Positions 15,282-23,565 are shown, counted from the first letter of the stretch. The stretch is DNA of 44,320 nt from an uncultured Muribaculaceae bacterium (GCA_910578385.1 CAJTQV010000022.1:1-44320), one strand, 5' to 3'. The notes: generated by a model not told the origin, from the letters alone. Program-made: numbers and translations.

Positions 15282-16307
15282 TCAGTGCATCAGCTCGCCG
15301 ACGTTGCAGCTGAGGTTTATCATGAGAGATGAAGCCGATTTGTGGGGCATGGCATAGGCTGCGCTGACCGAGAAAGTGCGCGTCTTGAAACCGGCACCGA
15401 GCGAGAATCCGGAAAGAAAGGAGTTATTGAACGATGACATGTCGCTCTTGGTGCGGTAATTGTAGGCCAGGCAGGCGTAAAACTTGTCGGAGGGCTGGTA
15501 CTGCACACCGAAAATAAGATGACGGAATAGGTTGGAGATGAAGCCGCGTTTCTCTTTTACGAGTTCGCCGTCACCCGAATTGTCATATTTGTAATAGGGG
15601 ATGTTCCAGCGGGTAAGGTTGTCGGCTGTGATGCTTATCTGGAACGGTGATGACCCTATGCCCTGCATGTAGCCGAGCTGAATGTCAAACGGCATCTTTA
15701 TGTAACGCGAGTCGAAACGCTTGAACTGTCCGCCCATGTTCTTGAGTACCGCCGAGAAAGAGAGGTCATGCTCGTCGTCATAATAATTCACGCCGAGGTC
15801 GGCAGCCATGGCAAAAGCCTCGTAATTGGCGTAACCGCTGTATATGACTTTCAGGTTGGCACCTCCGCGCCAACGGTCGGTGATGTCGCGCGAATAAGTA
15901 CCCTCAAGTATAACCTCCGAAGGGGTGAAACTGCCGGTCGGCGTGCCGAACTCATCGTAACCGTCAAACTTTCCGTAATTCAGATAGCGGAGTCCCAGAG
16001 CCCAGCCGCTGTGTTCACCTGCGCCTGTGCCGAAACGGACGCTCGCGAAATTTCCCGAACTCATGTAGAGCATGTAGCTCACGGCGACCTGCATGTCAAG
16101 CTCCGGGCCGATAAGCGCGGGATTCTGGTCGGCGAGAGTCACGTCTTCGTCGATTATGGCGATGTTGTTTCCACCCAGTCCGAACACGTGCGACGATGTC
16201 GGGATGTTGAGGAAACTATAGCCGTCGGTGACATTCTGCGCCGATACAGATGCTATGGCGACCGCCGGTGCAAACAAACCGGATATGAGTCTTTTCGGGA
16301 TTTTCAT
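15282..16307 (-). CDS. porQ: Type IX secretion system protein PorQ
   Basis: The 341-residue protein has a signal peptide ending near ASVSAQ (residue 24). It then has the PorQ/PorV-like opening DGYSFLNIPTSSHVFGLGGNN and the DEDVTLADQNPALIGPEL segment. The rest is a series of alternating beta strands with aromatic ends, as in FadL-like outer-membrane barrels. PorQ is an outer-membrane component of the type IX system, working with PorZ at the attachment complex. A putative type IX cargo (the BspA-like protein at 18091-21522) lies nearby. Confidence 0.85.
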   Translation of the reverse strand: MKIPKRLISGLFAPAVAIASVSAQNVTDGYSFLNIPTSSHVFGLGGNNIAIIDEDVTLADQNPALIGPELDMQVAVSYMLYMSSGNFASVRFGTGAGEHSGWALGLRYLNYGKFDGYDEFGTPTGSFTPSEVILEGTYSRDITDRWRGGANLKVIYSGYANYEAFAMAADLGVNYYDDEHDLSFSAVLKNMGGQFKRFDSRYIKMPFDIQLGYMQGIGSSPFQISITADNLTRWNIPYYKYDNSGDGELVKEKRGFISNLFRHLIFGVQYQPSDKFYACLAYNYRTKSDMSSFNNSFLSGFSLGAGFKTRTFSVSAAYAMPHKSASSLMINLSCNVGELMH

Positions 16308-16469
16308 CTCTAAAATAACGTGTCATTGCCGCTTCTATTATATGCGGCCTGAAATGAAAGAAGTGAGTGTGTTAAGTTCATAAAGAGGTAGCAGGGGTGG
16401 AAAAACAGTGGTGAAAAGCAATTTGTGACAATATCTCAACAATAATTAACTATTATTAAACATTCAACA

Positions 16470-16501
16470 GTTGTATATGTGCGATTAACCTTATAATTTT
16501 G
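16470..16501 (+). promoter_or_regulatory. Promoter of the TonB-C-domain gene
   Basis: GTTG (16470-16473) and TAATTTTG (16494-16501) are 20 bp apart on the plus strand; the -33 box differs by one base from TTTG. The leader is about 70 nt. Confidence 0.65.
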
Positions 16502-16576
16502 CAGTGAAGTCATCGCCACATGGCTCCGCGTGAGAAGATACGGCGGAAGTGAGGGCGATACAGCTTTAAAACGACA

Positions 16577-17023
16577 ATGGCAAGAATATTCCACTACATC
16601 CTCCTCTCCGTAGGTCTCGGTGTCATGCTGGCTCCGGGTCGGGCATCGGCCCAGACATGCCGTGTGAATGTTGGCACGAGTCCCGCAGGCTGCGTGAGCT
16701 ACATGGAGGTTTATGAATATGACTATGTGAGCGAGAAACCATCCTTTCCCGGAGGCGACTCGCAGCTCATGAAATTCATCAACAGCACCCGTGAGTATCC
16801 CAAGGCGGCATACGACAAGGGGGTGCAGGGGCGTGTCACATGTTCATTTGTCGTCAACGCCGACGGCACCATCAGTCACATCTCCGTGATCAGGGGCGTG
16901 GAACCCTCTCTCAACAAAGAGGCAATCCGGATCCTGAGCAAGATGCCCGAATGGAAGCCCGGCAAACTCAACGGCCAGTCAGTGCCGACGCGCGTGGTCT
17001 GGTCCGTACCGTTCAGAAAATAA
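16577..17023 (+). CDS. Secreted protein with TonB C-terminal domain
   Basis: The 148-residue product has a signal peptide (cleavage near ASAQT, about residue 26) rather than a TonB membrane anchor with a proline-rich linker. Residues about 53-148 match the TonB C-terminal fold: FPGGDSQLMKFINSTREYPKAAYDKGVQGRV, then VVNADGTISHISVIRGV and IRILSKMPEWKPGKLNGQ (quoted here in overlapping pieces). Such stand-alone domains are common in Bacteroidetes. It may bind TonB-box peptides or peptidoglycan in the periplasm, but without an anchor it is unlikely to energise transport. Confidence 0.82.
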   Translation: MARIFHYILLSVGLGVMLAPGRASAQTCRVNVGTSPAGCVSYMEVYEYDYVSEKPSFPGGDSQLMKFINSTREYPKAAYDKGVQGRVTCSFVVNADGTISHISVIRGVEPSLNKEAIRILSKMPEWKPGKLNGQSVPTRVVWSVPFRK

Positions 17024-17125
17024 AAGTAAGATTATCTCATAAAACAGCCTTTAAAAAATTAAACTATTAAACTGAGTCATAGCAATATGACGATAGCAAT
17101 TAGATGACAAATTATTTTGGAATTG

Positions 17126-17159
17126 AAAAGGACTGACCGCGAGGCCAGTCCTTTTTTTT
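17126..17159 (+). terminator. Terminator of the TonB-C-domain gene
   Basis: AAAAGGACTG (17126-17135) pairs with CAGTCCTTTT (17146-17155), a 10-bp stem followed by a run of T. It is about 100 bp after the stop codon. Confidence 0.85.
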
Positions 17160-17230
17160 GATGTTCGCCCGTGCGGGCAATTTCTTTCAGACAAGCTCCT
17201 GCGGATTAAGAAAGCAGGAGTGAATGTTTC

Positions 17231-17437
17231 TCAGACGAGAGCTACGACGAGTTCCTCGTCATTCTCCGTAAGGACAATCTTGCCCTCGCGGCCCAGCCAG
17301 CCGAGAGCTGCCATGGTCTCATCCTTTTTCAGCTTTGTGGCCTTTTTAAGACCCTTCATACCGAGCATTCGTGTGTCAGAGTTTTCAAGAGCTTTGTAGA
17401 CCTCACCGGCCCATGTGCCAATTGATTCAATGTTCAT
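17231..17437 (-). CDS. Small winged-helix protein (DUF2582 type)
   Basis: The 68-residue protein MNIESIGTWAGEVYKALENS ... LGWLGREGKIVLTENDEELVVAL matches the DUF2582 winged helix-turn-helix group of short Bacteroidetes proteins. The recognition part is around LGMKGLKKATKLKKDETMAAL. Whether it binds DNA is unknown. It is a single gene with its own promoter at 17477-17508. Confidence 0.75.
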   Translation of the reverse strand: MNIESIGTWAGEVYKALENSDTRMLGMKGLKKATKLKKDETMAALGWLGREGKIVLTENDEELVVALV

Positions 17438-17476
17438 TCTTTTTGAATTTTAGTTAAACTTATCGCATTTCGGATG

Positions 17477-17508
17477 CAAAGTTGCGAAAAATTTGACATC
17501 TTTCAAAA
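17477..17508 (-). promoter_or_regulatory. Promoter of the winged-helix gene
   Basis: On the minus strand TTTTG (17508-17504) and CAACTTTG (17484-17477) are 19 bp apart; the -7 box has C in place of the first T. It lies 40 bp upstream of the start codon. Confidence 0.6.
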
Positions 17509-17625
17509 TTTTTCGCCAAAAATTTGCATCTTTGGGTATAAAGAATACAACTTGTGGGCAATATATTGCCTAAATACTGTTATTTCTTTATAGTCAAAGC
17601 GTATTTGCTTGTTGCCTTGATTATA

Positions 17626-17980
17626 GAGTCCGTCTCATAAAAAATTTACCCATAGGGGTCGCTGGATTGAGTCATATCAGGTGCTTGGCTGAAAGGAGCA
17701 ACCTTTCGGTTGTGACTGAAAGTCAAGTGCCTGAGATGGCTTAAGCCAGCGGGTCTTTGGTAATTTTTATCAAATCGGACATGCTGAAAATTTATTTCAT
17801 ATACTTTTCAATTTAACTTTACACAACAGAATCCGTTAAAATTTACTCCGTCCGGCTTCTTTTTGACTGCTTCGCTCCAAGCCCTCCGGTCACAGCCATC
17901 AGGCTGCTCCCTGCGGTCTTGAACCGAATCAGTGCAAAAATAAGCCGCCCCTATGGGTAAATTTTTTATGATACGGACTC
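17626..17980. mobile_element. 355-bp MITE-like element with 33-bp terminal inverted repeats
   Basis: 17626-17658 and 17948-17980 are inverted copies matching at 32 of 33 positions; the ends read GAGTCCGT...CCATAGGGG. Both outer flanks carry TA (TA-GAGTC and GACTC-TA), as expected for a TA target duplication like those of Tc1/mariner-IS630 elements. There is no transposase gene inside. A 78-codon frame on the minus strand (to 18044) crosses the right end and is not protein-like. The interior holds two hairpins (17659-17752 and 17878-17921) and an A/T-rich middle. The family cannot be named from the ends alone. It lies in the 653-bp gap between the winged-helix and BspA-like genes; flanking it, 17557-17570 is the palindrome GGCAATATATTGCC. 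Confidence 0.8.
17659..17752 (+). ncRNA. Candidate structured RNA: long hairpin inside the TIR element
   Basis: Nested helices: 17659-17665 with 17746-17752 (7 bp), 17667-17675 with 17736-17744 (9 bp), 17677-17690 with 17721-17734 (14 bp), and 17698-17703 with 17708-17713 (6 bp) capped by TTTC. The first three are separated only by single A-G mismatches; a 7x7 internal loop precedes the tip. Seven of about 36 pairs are G-U on the plus strand and would be A-C mismatches on the minus strand, so the fold is specific to plus-strand RNA (or ssDNA). Transcription is not shown. Confidence 0.5.
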
Positions 17981-18090
17981 TAAAGTATAACAATTCAGAA
18001 ACCCTTTGGTTAGAAAAAGAGAGGGGCACATCTTGTGTTTGCACATCAAGACATGCCCGCGATAAGAATGGATGTCAAAAAAGTCAGTGG

Positions 18091-21000
18091 TCAGATCCGT
18101 ATTTTAAGGCTTTCGTTACCGATACGGATAATGTAGAGTCCCGTTTCAGAAAGGGTCACTTCTGTGGAATAGCCGGAATAGACACATCGTCCGTCGGCGT
18201 AATATATATTGATCAGTATACCGTCTGTATTTCCGAGTATCATCAATTTCCCTCCGATGATTCTCACGTTGAATCCGGAAGAGTGGTCGCAATCTATCTG
18301 CTCGATTGAATCCTCCACCGCCATCTCCTCGATGTTGCAGAACTGATTCCAGCATCTGACTGCCATGTAAGATTCAGTGGCTCCATAGGGTATGTGCAGG
18401 GTAGCCGTGCTGTAAACCGGTTCTGTGAAAAGATTGCCCGCAGCTCTTGTTACAGAGTTGGGAGCGGTCTCGCTATATGAGTAGACATCAGCTATTGCAT
18501 CGCATCCGGTGAACGCACTTTCATGAATCTGCTCCAGACCCTTTCCAAGCGATACGCTTTCAAGCGACTGACAGTTTCCAAAGGCGTTGGCTCCTATTGT
18601 CCCGACAGTGTCAGGCAGTTTCACGGAAGTGAGTGAACCGCTTCCTGCAAAGGCGTTGGCCCCGATGGCCGTGACGGTGTATGTCTCACCGTCAACAGTG
18701 ATTGATTCCGGAAGGTCTACCGCACCTTCGTAATCAGTATCTCCTGATGTTATGGTACATACCGGAGTCCCGTCGTCGGAAGTATTGATATCCGCATACA
18801 CTCCTTCCGCTTCGATGTCGAAGTCTTCCATATCGGAGAGGTCGGCTTCTCTTATGTCGGCGAACATTGACCAGGGGTAGTTGTTACGGTAAGCCTCAAG
18901 CGCTCCGAGTGGAACTGTGACTGTCGGTTCAGTGCTGATATACGAATAGTATTGGGGTGGAATGGGATTGAGTGAATAAATCTGTTGAACGGGACTTTCA
19001 GAAAGTACCGCTTCACTTACAGCCTCTGTGGAGCTTCCGAAAATAACTTCAGTAACCATGGGACATTTGTGGAAACCACTGATAATCTCTACTGATTTGC
19101 CGAATCTTACAAATGTCAATTGAGCGCAATCGCTGAAACCGTCCACTTCCGTGCAGCGTTTCGGAATCTCAAGAGTAGATATTGAAGTGCTGTTGAAGCC
19201 TGAGAGTTTCTTCAGGGCGGTCGGGAGCCGCAATTCTGTCACACCCGAATAATTGAAGCCGTTGATTTCCAATACCGATTCCGGGAATGACACAGAAGTC
19301 AGTTTAGGGCAGCTGTCAAACCCGTCGATTTCGCGTGTTTTCGCGCCGAAGGTTACTTCTGTAAGTTCTTTACAACCGCTGAAACCGGAGATTGTCACGA
19401 CGCTCTCCGGGAATATTACAGCTGTGATTTTAGAAAGATTGCTGAAACCCCGGACTGTGGTCACATAGGTGTCGCCGAATGTGAGATGTTCAAGATTCGG
19501 TACGGATGTGAACATATCGGTGTTGCGGCCCATGTATAGGTCAGTTATTGTCGAGAGGGAGATTCCGCATCGTGCTCCTGTAAGTGATTCGGGACCATCT
19601 TCAATAATCACATCCGTAATCAGCTTGCTGTTTGCAAGTGCGTCCTGGCCGATTTCTACAACAGAGGCGGGGATTGTCAGCTGCTTCACATCTGTAGCCG
19701 AGATGTAGGCCTTAGGTGCGATTTCTGTCACACTGTAATTTTTCCCGTCGTTGGTTACTTCAGAAGGGATTGTCAGGCTTTCACCATTGAACTTGGAGAA
19801 TAGAAGTGTGCATGAGGAGTCGTTGTCGCGGCATATCTTATATGCGTTTCCGTCCTCCTCGAAGTCCCATGGATTCATGCCGGCATCCTCCACAATCTTT
19901 GCATCCTCTCCATATGCCTGGCGATAAAGCTCGGCTGTTCCGGTCGGGACATGGAAAGTGGGGACAGTAAAGTCCATGTACTCTACCGTCGGTGGTATCA
20001 TGCACCGCATGTTCATGGTGTGTATGGCATCGCATCCGTAAAATGCAGTGTTCATGTCTGTTATGGCTGAGCCGACGGTGACTTCCTCAAGTGATTTGCA
20101 TTCAAAGAATGCACCGTTGTTGAGGTGCGTCAGGCTCTCGGGAAGTGTAACCCTTAGCAGTCCTGAATTATTGAAAGCATGACCATCAATTGTTTCAAGA
20201 CTCTCCGGCAGTTCAATCTCAGTCAGAGAGGTGCACTGCTGAAATGTGTGGTAACCTATGATTTTCAATCCAGCCGGAAGTTTGACCTTATTCAGCGAAG
20301 TACAATTGCTGAAGCAGCTCTCACCCATTTGTGTCATAACGTCGGGCAGTTCCACCGATGTCAGCTGCGAGCAGTAGCTGAATGACAGGCCGCCGACACT
20401 TTCTATTGACTGCGGGAAATTGATGGACGCGATTCCGGAAAAAGTGAGATTTAAATTTGTTATACGTTTCAGTTTCGCCGGAAGTTCAAGCGTGGGGAGG
20501 GCCAATGTATAGCTCAGGTCAATGGCAAGCGATTCGAGTTCCTGAGGCAATACCACGGATTTCAGCTTTCTCGAATTGATCTTTATATTGGCGATTGATT
20601 TCAGATTGGTCGGGAAAATTACCGTCTCAAGAGCGTTGCAACCTGAGAACGATATATTGTCGACTGATTCAACGGCCTCGCCGAATCTTACAGAAACGAG
20701 TTCCGGGGAATCTGACAGCGCGTCAATACCCACATTTGTCACGCGCCATTTCTTACCGTCGAATGATACAGTCTCCGGTATGACAAGGTCGCCCTTGTAA
20801 GGCTCGTCTGCGTAGGTCAGCATCACTGTCCCATCTGTTTCCGAAACGATGTCATATGCAAGACCGTCCACCATATTGGTTCCCGAAGGCAGGTTGTCAG
20901 TCCCCTGCGAGAAGTCCGCCTCTATGATTCTGCCGAACCGAGACCAATAATAGCTGGTCGAGTAGGCATCTTTGGAACCGATAGGTACATATAGCCTGCA

Positions 21001-21522
21001 TTTGGAAGTGTGTGAGACGATTCCACCTTGGGGCGGAACCGGATTCAGGACGCACACCTTGGAAATTGAGCAGCAGTCGCCAAAAGAATTGTCCATTCTC
21101 TCGACCGACGAGCCGATTATAACCTCCGTGAGGTTTAAGCATGAAGAAAAGCTGTAAGACATTTCCTTGACAGAATTTGGTATGACCACACGTGTCAGGC
21201 CCGGACATCCGCAAAATGCACTTTGGCCGATAGTCGTTACTGTCTCCGGAATAGTTAATCCGGTCATCCTTTCGCAATTCGCAAAGGCATTGTTGCCGAT
21301 TTCAGTGACCGTATACACTATACCATCTATGTCGACCTGTGCCGGTATCTCGTACTCACCGGTCACAAAACTGTAGTTACCCTCCCTGATAACGCATGTG
21401 CGTTCATCCTCGGAGATAACCTCGTAATTGATGCCGTCAACTTCAACTGCCGACATCAATGGACAAACCGACAGCAATGCAGCTGCGGCCGTCCAATTTC
21501 TGAGAAATTTGTTTCGGTTCAT
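18091..21522 (-). CDS. BspA-like leucine-rich-repeat surface protein with type IX-like sorting tail
   Basis: With the start at 21522 (MNRNKFLRNWTAAAALLSVC; the frame is open 45 codons higher but that part crosses a GC-rich hairpin) the product is 1143 residues. After a signal peptide come several blocks of BspA/LRR_5 repeats, with signatures such as VTEIGNNAFANCERMTGLTI, FSNCTSLNKVKLP and ITAVIFPESV. Each block opens with an [IV]DGxxYx[IV] beta motif. The last 45 residues (IYYADGRCVYSGYSTEVTL ... YIIRIGNESLKIRI) resemble a type IX C-terminal sorting domain. Probably exported to the surface via the Por system (porQ is 1.8 kb away). BspA proteins bind host matrix or other bacteria; the ligand here is unknown. 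Confidence 0.88.
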   Translation of the reverse strand: MNRNKFLRNWTAAAALLSVCPLMSAVEVDGINYEVISEDERTCVIREGNYSFVTGEYEIPAQVDIDGIVYTVTEIGNNAFANCERMTGLTIPETVTTIGQSAFCGCPGLTRVVIPNSVKEMSYSFSSCLNLTEVIIGSSVERMDNSFGDCCSISKVCVLNPVPPQGGIVSHTSKCRLYVPIGSKDAYSTSYYWSRFGRIIEADFSQGTDNLPSGTNMVDGLAYDIVSETDGTVMLTYADEPYKGDLVIPETVSFDGKKWRVTNVGIDALSDSPELVSVRFGEAVESVDNISFSGCNALETVIFPTNLKSIANIKINSRKLKSVVLPQELESLAIDLSYTLALPTLELPAKLKRITNLNLTFSGIASINFPQSIESVGGLSFSYCSQLTSVELPDVMTQMGESCFSNCTSLNKVKLPAGLKIIGYHTFQQCTSLTEIELPESLETIDGHAFNNSGLLRVTLPESLTHLNNGAFFECKSLEEVTVGSAITDMNTAFYGCDAIHTMNMRCMIPPTVEYMDFTVPTFHVPTGTAELYRQAYGEDAKIVEDAGMNPWDFEEDGNAYKICRDNDSSCTLLFSKFNGESLTIPSEVTNDGKNYSVTEIAPKAYISATDVKQLTIPASVVEIGQDALANSKLITDVIIEDGPESLTGARCGISLSTITDLYMGRNTDMFTSVPNLEHLTFGDTYVTTVRGFSNLSKITAVIFPESVVTISGFSGCKELTEVTFGAKTREIDGFDSCPKLTSVSFPESVLEINGFNYSGVTELRLPTALKKLSGFNSTSISTLEIPKRCTEVDGFSDCAQLTFVRFGKSVEIISGFHKCPMVTEVIFGSSTEAVSEAVLSESPVQQIYSLNPIPPQYYSYISTEPTVTVPLGALEAYRNNYPWSMFADIREADLSDMEDFDIEAEGVYADINTSDDGTPVCTITSGDTDYEGAVDLPESITVDGETYTVTAIGANAFAGSGSLTSVKLPDTVGTIGANAFGNCQSLESVSLGKGLEQIHESAFTGCDAIADVYSYSETAPNSVTRAAGNLFTEPVYSTATLHIPYGATESYMAVRCWNQFCNIEEMAVEDSIEQIDCDHSSGFNVRIIGGKLMILGNTDGILINIYYADGRCVYSGYSTEVTLSETGLYIIRIGNESLKIRI

Positions 21523-21893
21523 TGATTTATCAATTAATGAGTAGGTTTTAGTATGGTTGTTGTCAGTGACAGACCGCCCCCGCGTGCAGGCTCTTGGAAA
21601 GTCTGCACGCGGGGGCGGTGGTATCCTGATGCATACTGTTCTGTCGAGCCATGACACAGATGCACGTCCCTGTCCGGGCGTGCGCGGCTGTGTATGATTC
21701 TACAGACGGGATGCAGTATATGTCGGTTCGGAGCCTCTGATTTTCCTGCTGTGTGTCAGAGGATAATCAGTGACTTCGCGGGAGAGGAGCCGTCCCACTA
21801 CTTTCAGACTCTGCGCGGGCAAAGTCCGAATTGCCTTGGTAGTGTAATCTCCCGCACGGCTGTCGCAACGTGAAGCACATGTTGACATACCGT
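21523..21893 (-). promoter_or_regulatory. Hairpin-rich leader or non-coding RNA upstream of the BspA-like gene
   Basis: About 370 nt between the predicted transcription start and the gene. In transcript order: GCGGGAGA (21855-21848) pairs with TCTCCCGC (21785-21778) enclosing CACTAC/GTAGTG (21844-21839 with 21801-21796). AGCCGT (21861-21856), adjacent to the first, is complementary to ACGGCT (21793-21788), a crossing or alternative helix. Then CCTCTGA/TCAGAGG (21762-21756 with 21740-21734), CACAG+8 bp around 21655-21692, and a perfect 17-bp GC-rich hairpin at 21573-21619 with a 13-nt loop. A 62-codon frame (21885-21700) across it is not clearly protein-like. No terminator with a T tract is seen before the gene. 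Confidence 0.55.
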
Positions 21894-21902
21894 TTTGCGA
21901 TG

Positions 21903-21960
21903 CGAATTTACGAAAATTTCGGAACCCCTCCAAATAATGATGCAACAAATTGCATCATTA
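21903..21960 (-). promoter_or_regulatory. Promoter plus 10-bp inverted repeat upstream of the BspA leader
   Basis: On the minus strand TTTG (21934-21931) and TAAATTCG (21910-21903, one base off consensus) are 20 bp apart. Directly upstream, 21935-21944 and 21951-21960 form a perfect 10-bp inverted repeat (TAATGATGCA/TGCATCATTA, 6-bp spacer), positioned like an activator or repressor site. It could alternatively serve as a weak terminator for dnaB, which ends 33 bp away. Confidence 0.55.
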
Positions 21961-21992
21961 TTGGTCAAGTCAGTCTTAGCGCGAGGTTTTGA

Positions 21993-23561
21993 TCAGAACG
22001 GTACGGGTTCCTCACCCGGTCCCGGCATTATGTCGGGATGGGTCGAACCTGACGCTCCGGCAAAATGGAAGCCACCACCGGCGCCCTCGCTGTTCATGCG
22101 TGAGTCCTCGCGGCGAATCTCCATGCCCTCGCCGGGAGCACCCCCGAATGCCTCATTCACTATGTTGGCATTCTCATCCCAGTTCTCGAACCGGGCGAAA
22201 CGGTTCACAAAGCGCAGCTTCACGTCTCCCACCGCACCGCTTCGGTGCTTGGCCACAATCAGCTCGGCCATGCCACGGATGTCGTTTCCGTTGGCATCCT
22301 CGGAACTTTTGGTGTAGTATTCCGGACGGTGTATGAAGCAGACGATGTCGGCATCCTGCTCGATGGCTCCCGACTCACGAAGGTCGGAAAGAACAGGACG
22401 TTTGTCTTCGCGGGTCTCCGTGCTTCGGTTCAGCTGCGACAGGGCGATAATCGGTATGTTCAGCTCCTTGGCCAGAGCCTTGAGCGAGCGGGAGATTGTG
22501 GACACCTCCTGCTCACGGCTGCCTAACTTCATGCCGGTGGCGTTCATCAGCTGGAGGTAGTCGATCATAATCATCTTCACTCCGTGCTCCCGAACAAGAC
22601 GGCGCGCCTTGGTACGCAGCTCGGTTATGGAGAGACCCGGGGTCTCGTCAAGGTACATCGGTGCCGAATACACGCCCGCGATGCGGTTGTTGAGACGGTC
22701 CCATTCCTCGGGTGACAGCTGGCCGCTCTTGATTTTCTCACCTTCAAGGTTGGCCACGTTGCTTATGAGACGCTTCACAAGCTGCACGTTCGCCATCTCA
22801 AGGGTGAAAATCGCTACCGGAGTACCGTAATCTATAGCCATGTTCTTGGCCATCGAGAGCACGAACGCTGTCTTACCCATCGCAGGACGGGCGGCGATGA
22901 TTATAAGGTCGGAGTTCTGCCATCCTGAAGTCATGCGGTCAAGCTCGTCATATCCCGTCTTCAGGCCCGAGAGACCGGTCTCTGCATTTGCGGCGGTCTG
23001 TATCTGTTCGAGAGCGAGGTTGAGCACCGGGTCAATTTGCGTGACCTCGCGTTTGAGATGTGTCTGCGATATCTCAAAGAGCTGGCCCTCGGCCTGCTGA
23101 AGGAGGTCGTCCACGTCGTTGCTTTCGTCGAACGCGTCGGTCTCGATTTTCGATGCGAAACTTATCAGGCGGCGTGCCAGGAATTTCTGCGAGACGATTT
23201 TTGCGTGATACTCCACATTGGCCGCCGAGTACACGCGTGCCGTCAGTTCGGTGATGTGTACCGCTCCGCCCACTTCCTCAAGAGTGCCGTTGGCGCGCAG
23301 CTGCTCGGTGACGGTCATCATGTCGATCGGACGCTGGTTGAAACCGAGCGTGCTTATCGCGTCGTATATCTTGGCATTGCGGGGGTCGTAGAATGCGTCG
23401 GGTGTCAGGAAGTCCGCCACGTTCATGTATGCGTCCTTCTCAAGCATCAACGCTCCGAGCACTACCTCTTCAAGGTCCGTGTCGTGGGGCGGCAGCTTGC
23501 CTGTGGGGTCTTCCTTTATCGGCTGGAATGCCGGTTTCTTGTTGTATCGTCTCTCTTCCAT
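21993..23561 (-). CDS. dnaB: Replicative DNA helicase DnaB
   Basis: The 522-residue protein has the N-terminal DnaB domain (HDTDLEEVVLGALMLEKDAY) and a RecA-like C-terminal ATPase. Walker A is ARPAMGKT (224-231), Walker B is MIMIDYLQLM, and it has the R-finger region DIVCFIHRPEYY. It unwinds DNA at the fork as a hexamer. The last 40 residues are Gly/Pro-rich and variable. It is a single-gene unit, with a -7 box almost touching the start codon. Confidence 0.97.
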   Translation of the reverse strand: MEERRYNKKPAFQPIKEDPTGKLPPHDTDLEEVVLGALMLEKDAYMNVADFLTPDAFYDPRNAKIYDAISTLGFNQRPIDMMTVTEQLRANGTLEEVGGAVHITELTARVYSAANVEYHAKIVSQKFLARRLISFASKIETDAFDESNDVDDLLQQAEGQLFEISQTHLKREVTQIDPVLNLALEQIQTAANAETGLSGLKTGYDELDRMTSGWQNSDLIIIAARPAMGKTAFVLSMAKNMAIDYGTPVAIFTLEMANVQLVKRLISNVANLEGEKIKSGQLSPEEWDRLNNRIAGVYSAPMYLDETPGLSITELRTKARRLVREHGVKMIMIDYLQLMNATGMKLGSREQEVSTISRSLKALAKELNIPIIALSQLNRSTETREDKRPVLSDLRESGAIEQDADIVCFIHRPEYYTKSSEDANGNDIRGMAELIVAKHRSGAVGDVKLRFVNRFARFENWDENANIVNEAFGGAPGEGMEIRREDSRMNSEGAGGGFHFAGASGSTHPDIMPGPGEEPVPF

Positions 23562-23565
23562 AATG

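Noticed and set aside
17808..18044. 78-codon minus-strand frame over the right end of the TIR element
   Set aside because: It runs through the inverted repeat and a hairpin, and shows no domain; a remnant of transposase was considered but no catalytic motif is visible.
21523..21657. 45-residue N-terminal extension of the BspA-like protein
   Set aside because: It is Pro/Arg-rich, runs through the 17-bp hairpin, and lies before a proper signal peptide starting at 21522.
21700..21893. Leader considered as tmRNA or RNase P RNA
   Set aside because: No tag reading frame ending in Ala-Ala, no tRNA-like ends, and no RNase P core such as GAGGAAAGTCC were found.
21700..21948. 82-codon minus-strand frame in the BspA leader
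   Set aside because: Its upstream part overlaps the promoter, its sequence is Arg/Ser/Thr-rich without a domain, and the DNA is better explained by paired helices.
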